64,000 nt of DNA from Liolophura sinensis. Taxonomy: Eukaryota > Mollusca > Polyplacophora > Chitonida > Chitonidae. Location: NCBI RefSeq assembly GCF_032854445.1, contig NC_088300.1, forward strand, positions 45,112,984-45,176,983, written 5' to 3'. Under the pieces are notes generated by a model, which was not told where the DNA came from, searched no databases, and saw only the letters and a list, made by a program, of their open reading frames with translations. Position numbers and translations under genes: made by a program. Shown here one piece after another: positions 36,789 to 47,162 of this stretch (positions within the stretch are counted from its first letter, which is position 1; every line of letters starts with the position of its first letter).

Positions 36789-37335
36789 GTAAGTTATCAC
36801 TGAATTACTAATTTTCTGCGAAGTCTCTTCAGTATAAATAGTTGACTGCATGCATGGCCTGCGGGTTTAGCTCAGAAACATACTGAAGATATATTAAGGA
36901 ATTTACAGGGTGCCAGATGTACCTTATGTTCTCCTTTATGTTCCTACCCTGGGGTTAAGTCTGCCCTCGCTGGATAAGGAATGTTCTGTAGGAAACAACA
37001 TGCAGCGTCAAACTTGTGTGTTTTGGGATAGTCTTGTAGTGATGCATAGGACTGTTGGTGCTGTATGTCCGTGTTGGCCTTTTTTTTCGCATGTCCATAT
37101 TGATAGCTTTTTTGATGCCCATGTCCATAATTAAGAGGCTTTGTGGATGTTGGCAGCTTTTTAACGTTATTTTCTTGATTAAAAAAAGTGATGGAAAGTA
37201 CAAAGCTATTTTTCATTAGGTTGGTATTCTTTCAAACTGAAGTTAGGGTATTTCATTTAAAGTTTGGTATTAAAGGCCTTACAAAATGATACTTTTGGTG
37301 CCAACACTTTGGTTTTTTTAATATTAAAGAGATTA

Positions 37336-38457
37336 ATTTCAACAAAAACACATAAAGTGGCCCAGCAAGATGGAGGAATAAATCAGACTTCACCAAAAAC
37401 ACATAAAGTGGCCCAACCAGATGGGGGAATTAATCAGACTTCACCAAACACACATAAAGTGGCCCAACAAGATGGAGGAATAAATCAGATTTCACCAAAA
37501 ACACATAAAGTGGCCCAACCAGATGGGGGAATTAATCAGACTTCACCAAACACACATAAAGTGGCCCAACAAGATGGAGGAATAAATCAGATTTCACCAA
37601 AAACACATAAAGTGGCCCAACAAGATGGAGGAATAAATCAGATTTCACCAAAAACACATAAAGTGGCCCAACCAGATGGGGGAATTAATCAGACTTCACC
37701 AAAAACACATAAAGTGGCCCAACAAGATGGAGGAATAAATCAGACTTCACCAAAAACACATAAAGTGGCCCAACAAGATGGAGGAATAAATCAGATTTCA
37801 CCAAAAACACATAAAGTGGCCCAACAAGATGGAGGAATAAATCAGATTTCACCAAAAACACATAAAGTGGCCCAACCAGATGGGGGAATTAATCAGACTT
37901 CACCAAAAACACATAAAGTGGCCCAACAAGATGGAGGAATAAATCAGACTTCACCAAAAACACATAAAGTGGCCCAACCAGATGGGGGAATTTATCAGAC
38001 TTCACCAAAAACACATAAAGTGGCCCAACAAGATGGAGGAATAAATCAGACTTCACCAAAAACACATAAAGTGGCCCAACAAGATGGAGGAATAAATCAG
38101 ACTTCACCAAAAACACATAAAGTGGCCCAACCAGATGGGGGAATTTATCAGACTTCACCAAAAACACATAAAGTGGCCCAACAAGATGGAGGAATAAATC
38201 AGACTTCACCAAACACACATAAAGTGGCCCAACAAGATGGGGGAATTTATCAGACTTCACCAAAAACACATAAAGTGGCCCAACAAGATGGAGGAATAAA
38301 TCAGACTTCACCAAACACACATAAAGTGGCCCAACAAGATGGGGGGATTTATCAGACTTCACCAAACACACATAAAGTGGCCCAACCAGATGGGGGAATT
38401 TATCAGACTTCACCAAACACACATAAAGTGGCCCAACAAGATGGGGGAATTAATCAG
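37336..38457 (+). repeat. Minisatellite of 22 x 51 bp, open in frame as a 17-residue repeat
   Basis: Twenty-two units of exactly 51 bp, each encoding a 17-residue unit like TSPKTHKVAQQDGGINQ. The whole is one open frame from 37264 to 38481 (405 codons, ATG to TGA). Because 51 is a multiple of three, one open unit makes the whole array open. The variants are P/Q at position 11, K/N at position 4, N/Y at position 16 and T/I at position 1. P and Q forms co-vary with silent changes (CCAGATGGGGGAATTAAT versus CAAGATGGAGGAATAAAT), showing unit-type copying. Part of the opposite strand (37889-38422) is open too. The array begins 548 bp after exon 1a, and no signal peptide or flanking domain is present. 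I treat it as noncoding unless transcripts show otherwise. Confidence 0.9.
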
Positions 38458-38481
38458 AATCCAGTAAAATGTGGTACTTGA

Positions 38482-41297
38482 AAAATGCTAAACTCCAGCT
38501 TAAATACACTATTCCGTGAATTATGTCGCAGTGACATTGTGGAAGAGATATACCTTTCCAAATGATATATTTCAAACTCATGAATTTTTATAAAGAAAAA
38601 AGTTAATTATTCAAGTCTCCAGTGGTTACATGTGCAACGTCATACATGCGTCAAGACACTGTAATGACATGACCAAAACAAACTTAAGGGCTTGTACAGT
38701 TTATACAGTGTATGGATTAAGTGTTAATTGGTAGTGAAACCTTATTTTCTGTAATAAATGAGATTAAATGAGTCCACAAATATTTGTCCAGTACACGTAC
38801 GTGTGAATAGGATGGTTGTAAGGTTTGGTTGCTGTCATAAGACTCATAATAATGGAGATATAAAACAAAATGTATATTGATCACTCTATAATTAAATCCA
38901 TAATCCAGACAAGCTTTATTGGTAGCTAAATTAGTACTGAATGCTGAGACAGTGTGTACTGGAGCTGTATGTCCATGTACATGTGTTCAGGTAGTAAAGT
39001 AACTAATACTCCAGTTCATAAATGAGAACCAAAGGAATGTATTTAACGTGTCACACCCTAATTAGTATGTGTATACATCATTAATCTACCTCAACTCATG
39101 GACTAATCACAGTGCTAGTGGGAAATTTTTAATGTGTGTCGCCTCTACCAGAGTTAGTTAATAAACTTTCATACAATTGTATATGTCAATGGCCTGTGAA
39201 TTCTGTTATTGTACTGCTCCTAAATTACTGTGATACATCCTCATGAGAAGTCTTTGATCTGTAATCAAAGTATACACTATATTTATGTGAGCAGCAAATT
39301 AACTCTGGCAAAGAATGGCTATAACTGCAATTCCTGGCTAAATGCAATCGACACGAGGAACAGACCTAATCATTGGCCAGTAATTGTTATTGGAGGCAAT
39401 ACTGCATGTTGTCTGCATTTCAGTTGAGTACTAATTGCATAGCTATAGGTGTAACAGCATAATGAAAAACATTCTGCAACAATAAGACATTACTGGAAAA
39501 AATTACTCAAAAGGGTTGACATTAAACTGCAAGCAACCAAACACATAAAATTTATCCATCGATCCCAAAACTGACTGGGAGTGATTTGAAGGCACTTGGA
39601 TGTTCAGTACCGTTATTATCAAAACTGTTCTGAGTATTACATGTCAAAAGATTTCTTTTTATAGATTAACTTTAGATATAAAATTTTGCAACACGAATAA
39701 CTGATTTGCTAAACTGTTTGTGTAGTACATGCCTTGATGGCTGATTTTTTCACCATCTAAATTGCAGTGATGTATTCAATCTGTTTTTGTTAAGGTTGCG
39801 TTGTCTTGAGCAGCTAAAGTGTGCGTTGTAAGGCAGTGTTTCCACCACTGTACGTCAATACATTAATATCTTCCAATAGCTGATATGGAAAGCTAATATT
39901 CTTATTGATTGTGTATTTGATTTGTTAGTTTAATTCTGCTGAAACTGCAGAGATGGGGTTAAAGGCCTTTTTACCTTTCATAATAGTAAATCTTAGTATA
40001 CCTGTATGCCAGGTAGCTAGCTTGTCCTTTTATTTAAAATGTATGTATACTGTCTGCCTTCCAGCACTTACACGACATCAAACATCTGTATATGGACCAC
40101 CAATGAAATAAACAATCTGATATTAAAGACTGTTGTATTTGTGCGGCATTGCCTCATTAAGTGGGACTTATTGCCTTTCTAAGTTGCTATGCCAAACCGA
40201 TGTGACGGGTTGAAATCTTGGCTAAATGGTGACAGGGTCTCTCAGACTGGTTCACATTGATGATCGATATACAGTGTACTGAAAAGAACACCTCGAGTCT
40301 GCTATATAGGCTTTTTTTTTTTTGTCCAATCCGCTTTTAACTTTTACCGTAGGTTACCTAGCTGGCAGAATCCAGCCAGGAAACTCTATTGATTCGGTAC
40401 AATGGACAAGGGTGGTAACTCCCTCTAGGTATACTTACACAGACATGGGGATTTTCAGTGATGGCTATAGCTGATGTATATGAGGGGAGGCAGTTGTCAC
40501 AGATATATACCATGGCGTTGAAGCGTTGGTGGCCATTAGCTTGTCCTCATTAAGTAGAAAGGCTTCTTACACCCACGTTGCAAACTGACTCCATGTTTAC
40601 GAGAAAAGCTAAAGTTTTGGTATTGCACCTTTCAAGGTGTTGTTTTTGTTCTTGAACTTGTTAATGTTTCTCAAAATGTGATACTTTAAAAACACAGCAT
40701 GCTTGTTTGAAACATTGGACATTGAACCTACATGTACATACATCTTTGTTTTTTTTGGGGTTTTTTGTGTTGTGTGGAGGGAACTAATTTAATATAAAAC
40801 TAAAAACTTGAAACTAGTAATCTGCAGTACTGTATTTTAAGGACTGTCTGTCTGAAATCCATACATTACAGTGAACAAATTTTCAATTGATTCTCTGTGT
40901 TCTGTTTACATATTCAACCTAGTAACGAAAGAATTGTGTATCTAGTATTGATCTCTAAGTTTCCTGCCAGGATTGCTACATGTACCATATTCAGCAGCCC
41001 TCCCACAGTTGTGATTGAGCAAGTCCCTTTCTGAATGCAATGGCTTTAATATTATAGTGTTGACATAACAGAGCTTTTATGCGGATTTTTACAGTTCCAT
41101 ATTGATCGTCCAAAGCTGTTTTGTAAATCTGAAAATGTCACACTTGACAGATAAGGTTGAATTCTTCTGCAAATATATACGTGTGTATTGATGTTGGACG
41201 TTGAAATTGTTGCCTTTATGACTTTAGAGTCCATGTACTCTTTACATCCATAACGGTATATCATGTTTCATTATATATATATTTCATTTTACTAAGT
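38482..41297. other. No gene seen; about 2.8 kb intronic sequence
   Basis: No convincing exon. A T-run lies at 40312-40323 and a T/G run at 40747-40770. Otherwise unique-looking AT-rich DNA. Confidence 0.45.
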
Positions 41298-41572
41298 CTG
41301 CTTCAGGGGCGGTAGATCCTGGTTTAATCCTGGGTCAGAAAAAAAGTTGTAGCTTCCTCGCTTGGCATTCAGCATTAAGGGTATAGTGCAACGACTGCTT
41401 GACCCATATCATTATAATGGCTCGGGCGGGTCGGCTTATTTGCCTTCAGTAAGTTGTCTTAGTGAAGTAGCTCTAGATAAAAGGGCAGTGGAAATCTGTC
41501 CTGCAACAAGGAGGCACATTACACGTACATACCCTCTAAGGAAACGTTAAAACCCAAGCACTCTCTCAGTTA
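41298..41572 (+). mobile_element. SINE family B, 5' truncated
   Basis: Starts within the head (TCTGCTTCAGGGGCGGTAGA) and continues with AAGTTGTAGCTTCCTCGCTT, GGCATTCAGCATTAAGGG, TAATGGCTCGGGCGGGTCGG, CCTGCAACAAGGAGGCACAT. It ends AACGTTAAAACCCAAGCACT. The segment just before the tail module is shortened. The 62-codon frame 41362-41550 is SINE sequence. Confidence 0.85.
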
Positions 41573-41617
41573 TTGAATGGTCATGATAGCTAGGTCATTC
41601 ATGTTCACATACAAACA

Positions 41618-41621
<4 letters not shown>

Positions 41622-41677
<56 letters not shown>
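41622..41677 (+). repeat. AT dinucleotide microsatellite
   Basis: An uninterrupted run of about 28 AT repeats. Confidence 0.97.
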
Positions 41678-41678
<1 letters not shown>

Positions 41679-41684
<6 letters not shown>

Positions 41685-42155
41685 TAAAGCAACTGGAGCT
41701 CGTTTGCAATCAATGGTCAGTAATATTACCACATTGTTTAATCGTGTATAATCATATATTGAAAGAATATTTGTTCCTCAGACTCATTTATGAATTAATT
41801 AGACTTTGCAGGTAAATCCTCTTAATGAGGAAATTGTGGCGTGTTTTCTTGCATGGAAACATTAGAATGTTAAATTCTGGAGATATTGGAATGTCCTGGC
41901 TGTTTCAGGGATGTGTGTCCTTAGCCCTTAGTGTCCTGTGTACAGTGCTATATTTATGTGGTGAGATTCCCAAAACCTTCAGTGAAAATCATGTTCTATT
42001 CACGACTGAGCTATTAAGATCCAAGAGGACAATCACTTCGTTGCCGATACACATTCCGAGTCTAATTCAGATGGAGTGAATCTTAATTCAGTTCAGTTTA
42101 TGATACTGTCGCTGATTTATGGGAAAAGTGTCAGTTTGCTATGGAGGAATATTGA
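41679..42155. other. No gene seen
   Basis: Intronic spacer. The 84-codon frame at 41825-42079 has no recognisable motif. Confidence 0.4.
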
Positions 42156-43040
42156 GTGTGTGGTACATAAGTGATAAGTGTGTGGTACATATGTGATAAA
42201 AGAGTGGTACATATGTGATAAGTGTGTGGTACATATGTGATAAGTGTGTGGTACATATGTGATAAGTGTGTGGTACATATGTGATAAGTATGTGGTACAT
42301 ATGTGATAAGTGTGTGGTACATCTCTGATAAGTGTGTGGTTCATATGTGATAAGTGTGTGGTACATATGTGATAAGTGTGTGGTACATATGTGATAAGTG
42401 TGTGGTACATATGTGATAAGTGTGTGGTTCATATCTGATAAGTGTGTGGTACATATGTGATAAGTGTGTGGTTCATATCTGATAAGTGTGTGGTACATAT
42501 CAGATAAGAGTGTGGTACGTATGTGATAAGTGTGTGGTACATATCTGATAAGTGTGTGGTACATATCTGATAAGAGTGTGGTACATATCTGATAAGTGTG
42601 TGGTACATATGTGATAAGTGTGTGGTACATATCTGATAAGTGTGTGGTTCATATGTGATAAGTGTGTGGTTCATATGTGATAAGTGTGTGGTACATATCT
42701 GATAAGAGTGTGGTACTTATCTGATAAGTGTGTGGTACATATCTGATAAGTGTGTGGTACATATATGATAAGTGTGTGGTACATATGTGATAAGTGTGTG
42801 GTACATCTCTGATAAGTGTGTGGTACAAATGTGATAAGTGTGTGGTACATATGTGATAAGTGTGTGGTACATCTCTGATAAGTGTGTGGTACATATGTGA
42901 TAAGTGTGTGGTACATATGTGATAAGTGTGTGGTACATCTCTGATAAGTGTGTGGTACATATGTGATAAGTGTGTGGTACATCTCTGATAAGTGTGTGGT
43001 ACATATGTGATAAGTGTGTGGTACATATCTGATAAGTGTG
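42156..43040 (+). repeat. Minisatellite of about 40 x 22 bp
   Basis: The unit is GTGTGTGGTACATATGTGAT, AA. Variants are CATATCTGATAA, CATCTCTGATAA, a TTCATAT form and a GAGTGTGG start. Three units (66 bp) make 22 codons. Because the unit lacks stops on the minus strand, long overlapping minus-strand frames exist in all three phases (up to 163 codons, of the type YHTLITYVPH). They are a product of the repeat. Variant units occur in short blocks, pointing to local duplication. Confidence 0.95.
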
Positions 43041-44300
43041 TTTAGGAAGAGGAATATTATTGGTAATCAAGTTGCGAAAGATGCCATTTTTAGGTGCAAC
43101 AAGCTTTTTTGTGCGTTGACTCTCAGATAGTGGGCTAGATACCTGAGTGCAACAAGACATTGACTTTTTGTGAGATGTCCCAGCCATTGTGAATTTCACT
43201 TGTCTTACAAGACAAATTTCATGGAAATGCTGAGAATTTGGAGTTCATAAGAGTTCAAATATACAGTCCATGCACAAAGTGTATTGGCAGTGTCAACAAA
43301 AAGCAGGATAACTACGAAACAAATGATGATGTCTAATCTCAGCAGTTATCTGATGCTTTTTGTGCATGTTATAGCTGTAGTACTCTTGTCTTCTCAGTGC
43401 ACCAGACCCATTGGCACCTGAGCAGGTCAGTTAATATCGGCATCAGAGTAATTCATGATGGTAAGGTCTTGTTTTAACACATACTTCAAACTTGAATTGT
43501 CGATTAGGTGAGAAATGATCTGGTGATGGAGGCTAATGAATGAGGATGGAGCCAGCAAGCTTTATTAGTCCTCAGCAGGCTGGCTGTAAATTGATGGCCA
43601 GAACAGACACGATGGCTGAAGTAACTCTCGAAAAGATACTGAAATTTCAGGTTGTGTGATTGTGTGTGATGTAGGCCTATGTGTGCCATAGTGCCCGCAG
43701 AGGCAGCTGGTTGATGTAATTGAAATGTCCAACTCAGGCGGGTGGAGAATCACCCCGGTAGAGAGAGCAGGTATTTATAGCAGAGGACATCTGGAAATGG
43801 TCGATCATTGATTATAGTAGGACTTGAGTTTCAAGACCCAGAGCACCGTGGTCTCCTCACGCTGAGACGCCAGTCCCCGCTGGTTTGAGGAAAATCACGG
43901 GTCCCCTGTCTGCATGGGAAGCCGCAGACACTTCAGCTGATGAAGATGTCATGTTGAAGTTCATTTGTGCAAAAAAACAGGTGCTGGTGTCGTAATGTGA
44001 ACACTGCTCTCCATATCAATGACCACCTGTCTGGTTTAGTTGGGCAAGGGACTGACGTTAAAAAGGGTAGTTCTCAGCTGAAAATTTGGCCCAGGCCCAT
44101 ATAGGTCAGTGCTATAAAGTACAGACTACATAAAAGTATTTTTATTACAGTATGAGAAATTATTCTTCATAAAGTTCCTTACATCCAGATTTTAGGTTTG
44201 CAAAATGCAAGTACATGTAGGTTTCTGGCATTAAACACTCTTTGTGTATTTATATGTTTATGTCATACGTGTATTAAGTATATTTATATATATAATATTT
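43041..44300. other. No gene seen
   Basis: Intronic sequence between two arrays, unique-looking, with no exon I can support. Confidence 0.45.
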
Positions 44301-45017
44301 GTGTATTCAAATTTCTGTCATACTTAGGTATTTGTGTATCCAGATTTCTCTCAAATAGTAGATTTTGTATATTCAGGGTTCTCTCAAGGGAAGGCCTTTG
44401 TGTATCCAGGTTTCTTTCAAGGAAAGACTTTTGTGTATTCAAGTTTCTTTCAAGGGAAGACTTTTGTGTATTCAAGTTTCTTTCAAGGAAAGACTTTTGT
44501 GTATTCAGGTTTCTTTCAAGGAAATGCTTTTGTGTATTCAGGCTTTGGTCAAGGAAATGCTTTTGTGTATTCAGGTTTTGCTCAACGAAAGGCTTTTGTG
44601 TATTCAAGTTTCTTTCAAGGAAATGCTTTTGTGTATTCAGGTTTTGCTCAACAAAAGGCTTTTGTGTTGAGGTTTCTTTCAAGGAAATGCTTTTGTGTAT
44701 TCAGGTTTTGCTCAACAAAAGGCTTTTGTGTATTCAGGTTTCTTTCAAGGAAATGCTTTTGTGCATTCAGGTTTTGCTCAACAAAAGGCTTTTGTGTATT
44801 GAGGTTTCTTTCAAGGAAATGCTTTTGTGTATTCAGGTTTTGCTCAACAAAAGGCTTTTGTGTATTCAGGTTTTTTCAACGAAAGGCTTTGGTGTATTCA
44901 GGTTTCTGATGAGCTCTTGTGTCCATCTGTTTATGTTTCTGATGAACTCTTGTGTCCATCTATTTAGGTTTCTGATGAGCTCTTGTGTCCATCTGTTTAG
45001 GTTTCTGATGAGCTCAG
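44301..45017 (+). repeat. Minisatellite of 33 bp units with a 66 bp alternation
   Basis: The unit starts GTGTATTCAGGTTT. Two types alternate, one continuing CTTTCAAGGAAATGCTTTT and one TGCTCAACAAAAGGCTTTT, giving a 66 bp higher-order unit in the middle of the array. The last four units change to GTGTCCATCTGTTTAGGTTT, CTGATGAGCTCTT, with the same 33 bp length. As 33 is a multiple of three and the unit lacks stops, several frames on both strands stay open (plus strand 276, 191 and 101 codons; minus strand 132). They are repeat products, not supported genes. The right end runs directly into the inverted repeat at 45022. Confidence 0.93.
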
Positions 45018-45021
45018 GTGT

Positions 45022-45354
45022 CCGGTAGACTTTACAGCGAACATGCATTACCCCTCTGATGATCAAACGACGTCACTTCCCTTAGGTGAATATATCAGAT
45101 AGGTATAGATGTCATTTAGAAAGTGGATTAAGTAACAGTATTATCGTTATTAGGGATTACACTTTCTGGATATAGCCAAATTTCAGCACTAGAATCTGTG
45201 CTATATCCAGGAAGTGTAATCCCTTATAACGATAATACTGTTACTTAATCCACTTTCTAAATGACATCTATACCTATCTGATATATTCACCTAAGGGGAG
45301 TGACATCGTTTGATCATCAGAGGGGTAATGCATGTTCGCTGTAAAGTCTACCGG
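45022..45354. repeat. Near-perfect inverted repeat, 154 bp arms, 25 bp loop
   Basis: The left arm is 45022-45175 and the right arm 45201-45354, both 154 bp, with about four mismatches. The outer ends are CCGGTAGACTTTACAGCG and its complement ending CTACCGG. The loop is 45176-45200. The right arm with the loop is the same sequence, in the same orientation, as the body of the tRNA-headed unit at 45477-45580. The left arm is its inverted copy. Transcribed RNA would fold into a long hairpin. No clear target duplication flanks it. Confidence 0.95.
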
Positions 45355-45378
45355 TCAACTACCTTCCATTATTGTGGA

Positions 45379-45580
45379 AGGCCTGTTGGTCGAGTGGTCT
45401 AGACGGTTGACATGTATTGCTGGCGGTTAGGTACCTGACTCTGAGGTCATTGGTTCGAAACCCGCAGTGGTCTCAGCCAAATTTCAGCACTAGAATCTGT
45501 GCTATATCCAGAAAGTGTAATCCCTAATAACGATAATACTGTTACTTAATCCACTTTCTAAATGACATCTATACCTATCT
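45379..45580 (+). mobile_element. tRNA-headed SINE-like unit (family C)
   Basis: The head resembles a class II tRNA (Leu/Ser type). The A box TGGTCGAGTGG (45387-45397) matches the consensus fully, and the B box GGTTCGAAACC (45452-45462) matches 10 of 11. They are 65 bp apart. The anticodon stem is not convincing, so I do not call a functional tRNA. Directly after the head, at 45477, comes CCAAATTTCAGCACTAG and the same body that forms the inverted repeat upstream, ending at CTATACCTATCT (45580). The simplest reading is a Pol III retroposon of which the inverted repeat carries two further body copies. Confidence 0.65.
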
Positions 45581-46390
45581 AACACTGAGCTGACTACAAA
45601 TCTTTTTGGAGTCCCCACCTGTGTCTTGTCTCTGTATGAGATCACCCCACCTGTGTCTTGTATCTGTATGAGATCACCAAACTTTACCCAGAGGTGCTGC
45701 GATCCTGAGATTAAGTTAACAAGACTACATATGAAGTGATCATTTACCATGTTGATCAACAGCTAATATATGTTCCACATCAGGCTGACCTTTACTCTAT
45801 GGTTTAATGGTTAACGGGCTGAATTCACGTTCAGTCTGTTGCCTCCTGCCTCCCCCTCAACCCCTAGTAGCAAGGCGCAATGATTGAAGGGCTTTCATTT
45901 TGTCTGAGATTAGACGCTCATGGGGTTTCCACCTGACTTTCCACATGATTGTATGCTGTTGTGGTGTGAAGGGAAAGGGAGATTTGGTGGAGGGGTGGGG
46001 GGGAGGGGGAGGCAGGGGGTGGTAAGGTTCTAGCCTAATGACAGGTAGATAACCTACAAAGGCATCAGACCATGGTCTTTATGTTAATGTGCTCACAGAG
46101 GAGACGTCTGCTCCAATTCACCAAAAGCTTGCAGTTCTTGGGATCTGTAGCTTTATCTGTTAATTTATCTGAGTAATCAGCACATGCTGGTTTGGTGATT
46201 TTGGATTTCCAATATCTTTTGATTGCGAGAATGCATTCCACTGCAACACACAATTAACTGAACTTATATGTATGTTGTTTATCATGTCAGAGACCTCAGC
46301 CAGTGCATGCTTTCTACAGCAATTGCGAAGTTTGGGTAAAACTTAAGCTCTCTATACTGTCAACCATGTCCTCTACTGCTACTGCTACTA
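45581..46390. other. No gene seen
   Basis: A short duplication of ACCTGTGTCTTGT-TCTGTATGAGATCACC lies at about 45616-45680, and a G-rich stretch at 45968-46022. No exon was recognised. Confidence 0.45.
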
Positions 46391-46495
46391 TATTTGATTT
46401 ATTTACTTGATTGGTATTTTGTGGTACTCAAGAATATTACACTTATTCAATGGCAGTCAGCATTATGGTTGAAGGAAACCAGGTAGAGTCCTAGT
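46391..46495 (-). mobile_element. SINE family A 3' part, minus strand
   Basis: Reverse orientation tail: TATTTGATTTATTTACTTGA, TTGGTATTTTGTGGTACTC, AAGAATATTACACTTATTCA, AGCATTATGGTTGAAGGAAA, CCAGGTAGAG. It lies head to head with a plus-strand fragment of the same family. Confidence 0.75.
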
Positions 46496-46496
46496 A

Positions 46497-46568
46497 TTCC
46501 CCAGCTCTGCCCAGTTTCCTCCCACCATAATGCTGGCAGTCATCACATCGGTTAAAAAATGTCACTAC
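46497..46568 (+). mobile_element. SINE family A middle fragment, plus strand
   Basis: CCCCAGCTCTGCCCAGTTTC, CTCCCACCATAATGCTGGC, AGTCATCACATCGGTTAAAA. It is opposite in direction to the adjacent minus-strand tail, so the two together form an imperfect inverted repeat. Confidence 0.7.
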
Positions 46569-46955
46569 ATAATATTACCAGACTGACTGTGAAAGCAGTT
46601 TGGAGCAACTGATATTTATAAGGATATAGTATTCACTTTGTTCACCAGGGAATTTCACCTAAAGTGTAGCATTTTTAAGTGACACAAATTACATAATTCT
46701 TGATCCAGCTTATATATTAGAGAGTAATTAAAATTAAAAAAAAAACGTCTTATCAAGTGACTTTATAACATCAGAATTATATAAACTATGTAGTGCTTAT
46801 TTGTTTATTGTTATAGAGGACATCAGGACAGAGTAAAAATTGTTCAGTTTGACAAATAGTTACTCTGTCTAAATAAATTTTCAGTTCAGTGTGGAATAGT
46901 ACAATATGGTGTCAAAAGAGAATACCTGAGGCACGTCATGGGCTAAATAAGTGTT
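46569..46955. other. Dispersed-repeat fragment, otherwise nothing
   Basis: The segment 46650-46692 (TTTCACCTAAAGTGTAGC, ATTTTTAAGTGACACA) matches, inverted, 47744-47790. The class is unknown. The rest is AT-rich spacer. Confidence 0.35.
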
Positions 46956-46960
46956 CTGTA

Positions 46961-47162
46961 GTTGCATAACATTTTGTGTGTATCTTGCATAACATTTTGT
47001 GTGTATCTTGCATAACATTTTGTGTGTATCTTGCATAACATTTTGATTTATTTGGTTGGTGTTTCATGATATTTTGAGTGTATCTTGCATAACATTTTGA
47101 TTTATTTGGTTGGTGTTTCATAATATTTTGAGTGTATCTTGCAAAACATTTTGTGTGTATCA
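46961..47162 (+). repeat. Tandem array, 23 bp and 54 bp units
   Basis: TTGCATAACATTTTGTGTGT, ATC repeats (23 bp) surround two longer units in which GATTTATTTGGTTGGTGTTT, CATGATATTTTGAG is added. The added piece resembles a minus-strand SINE A tail, so the array may have captured part of a SINE. Confidence 0.85.

Noticed and set aside
37889-38422. 177-codon minus-strand frame of the type LVKSDLFLHLVGPLYVF
   Set aside because: It is the opposite strand of the 51 bp array; stop-free only because the unit is.
42156-43040. CRISPR array
   Set aside because: The units are contiguous 22 bp repeats without unique spacers, in animal DNA. The same applies to the other arrays here.
42139-43199. Several overlapping minus-strand frames of 60-163 codons
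   Set aside because: All three frames of the 22 bp array are open; there is no domain, splice site or start context.
44198-45028. 276-codon plus-strand frame and its overlapping partners
   Set aside because: Product of the 33 bp array; several frames and both strands are open over the same bases.
45379-45475. Functional class II tRNA gene
   Set aside because: A and B boxes are good, but I could not fit a convincing anticodon stem or acceptor stem, and the sequence continues straight into a SINE-like body. Called as a SINE-like head instead.
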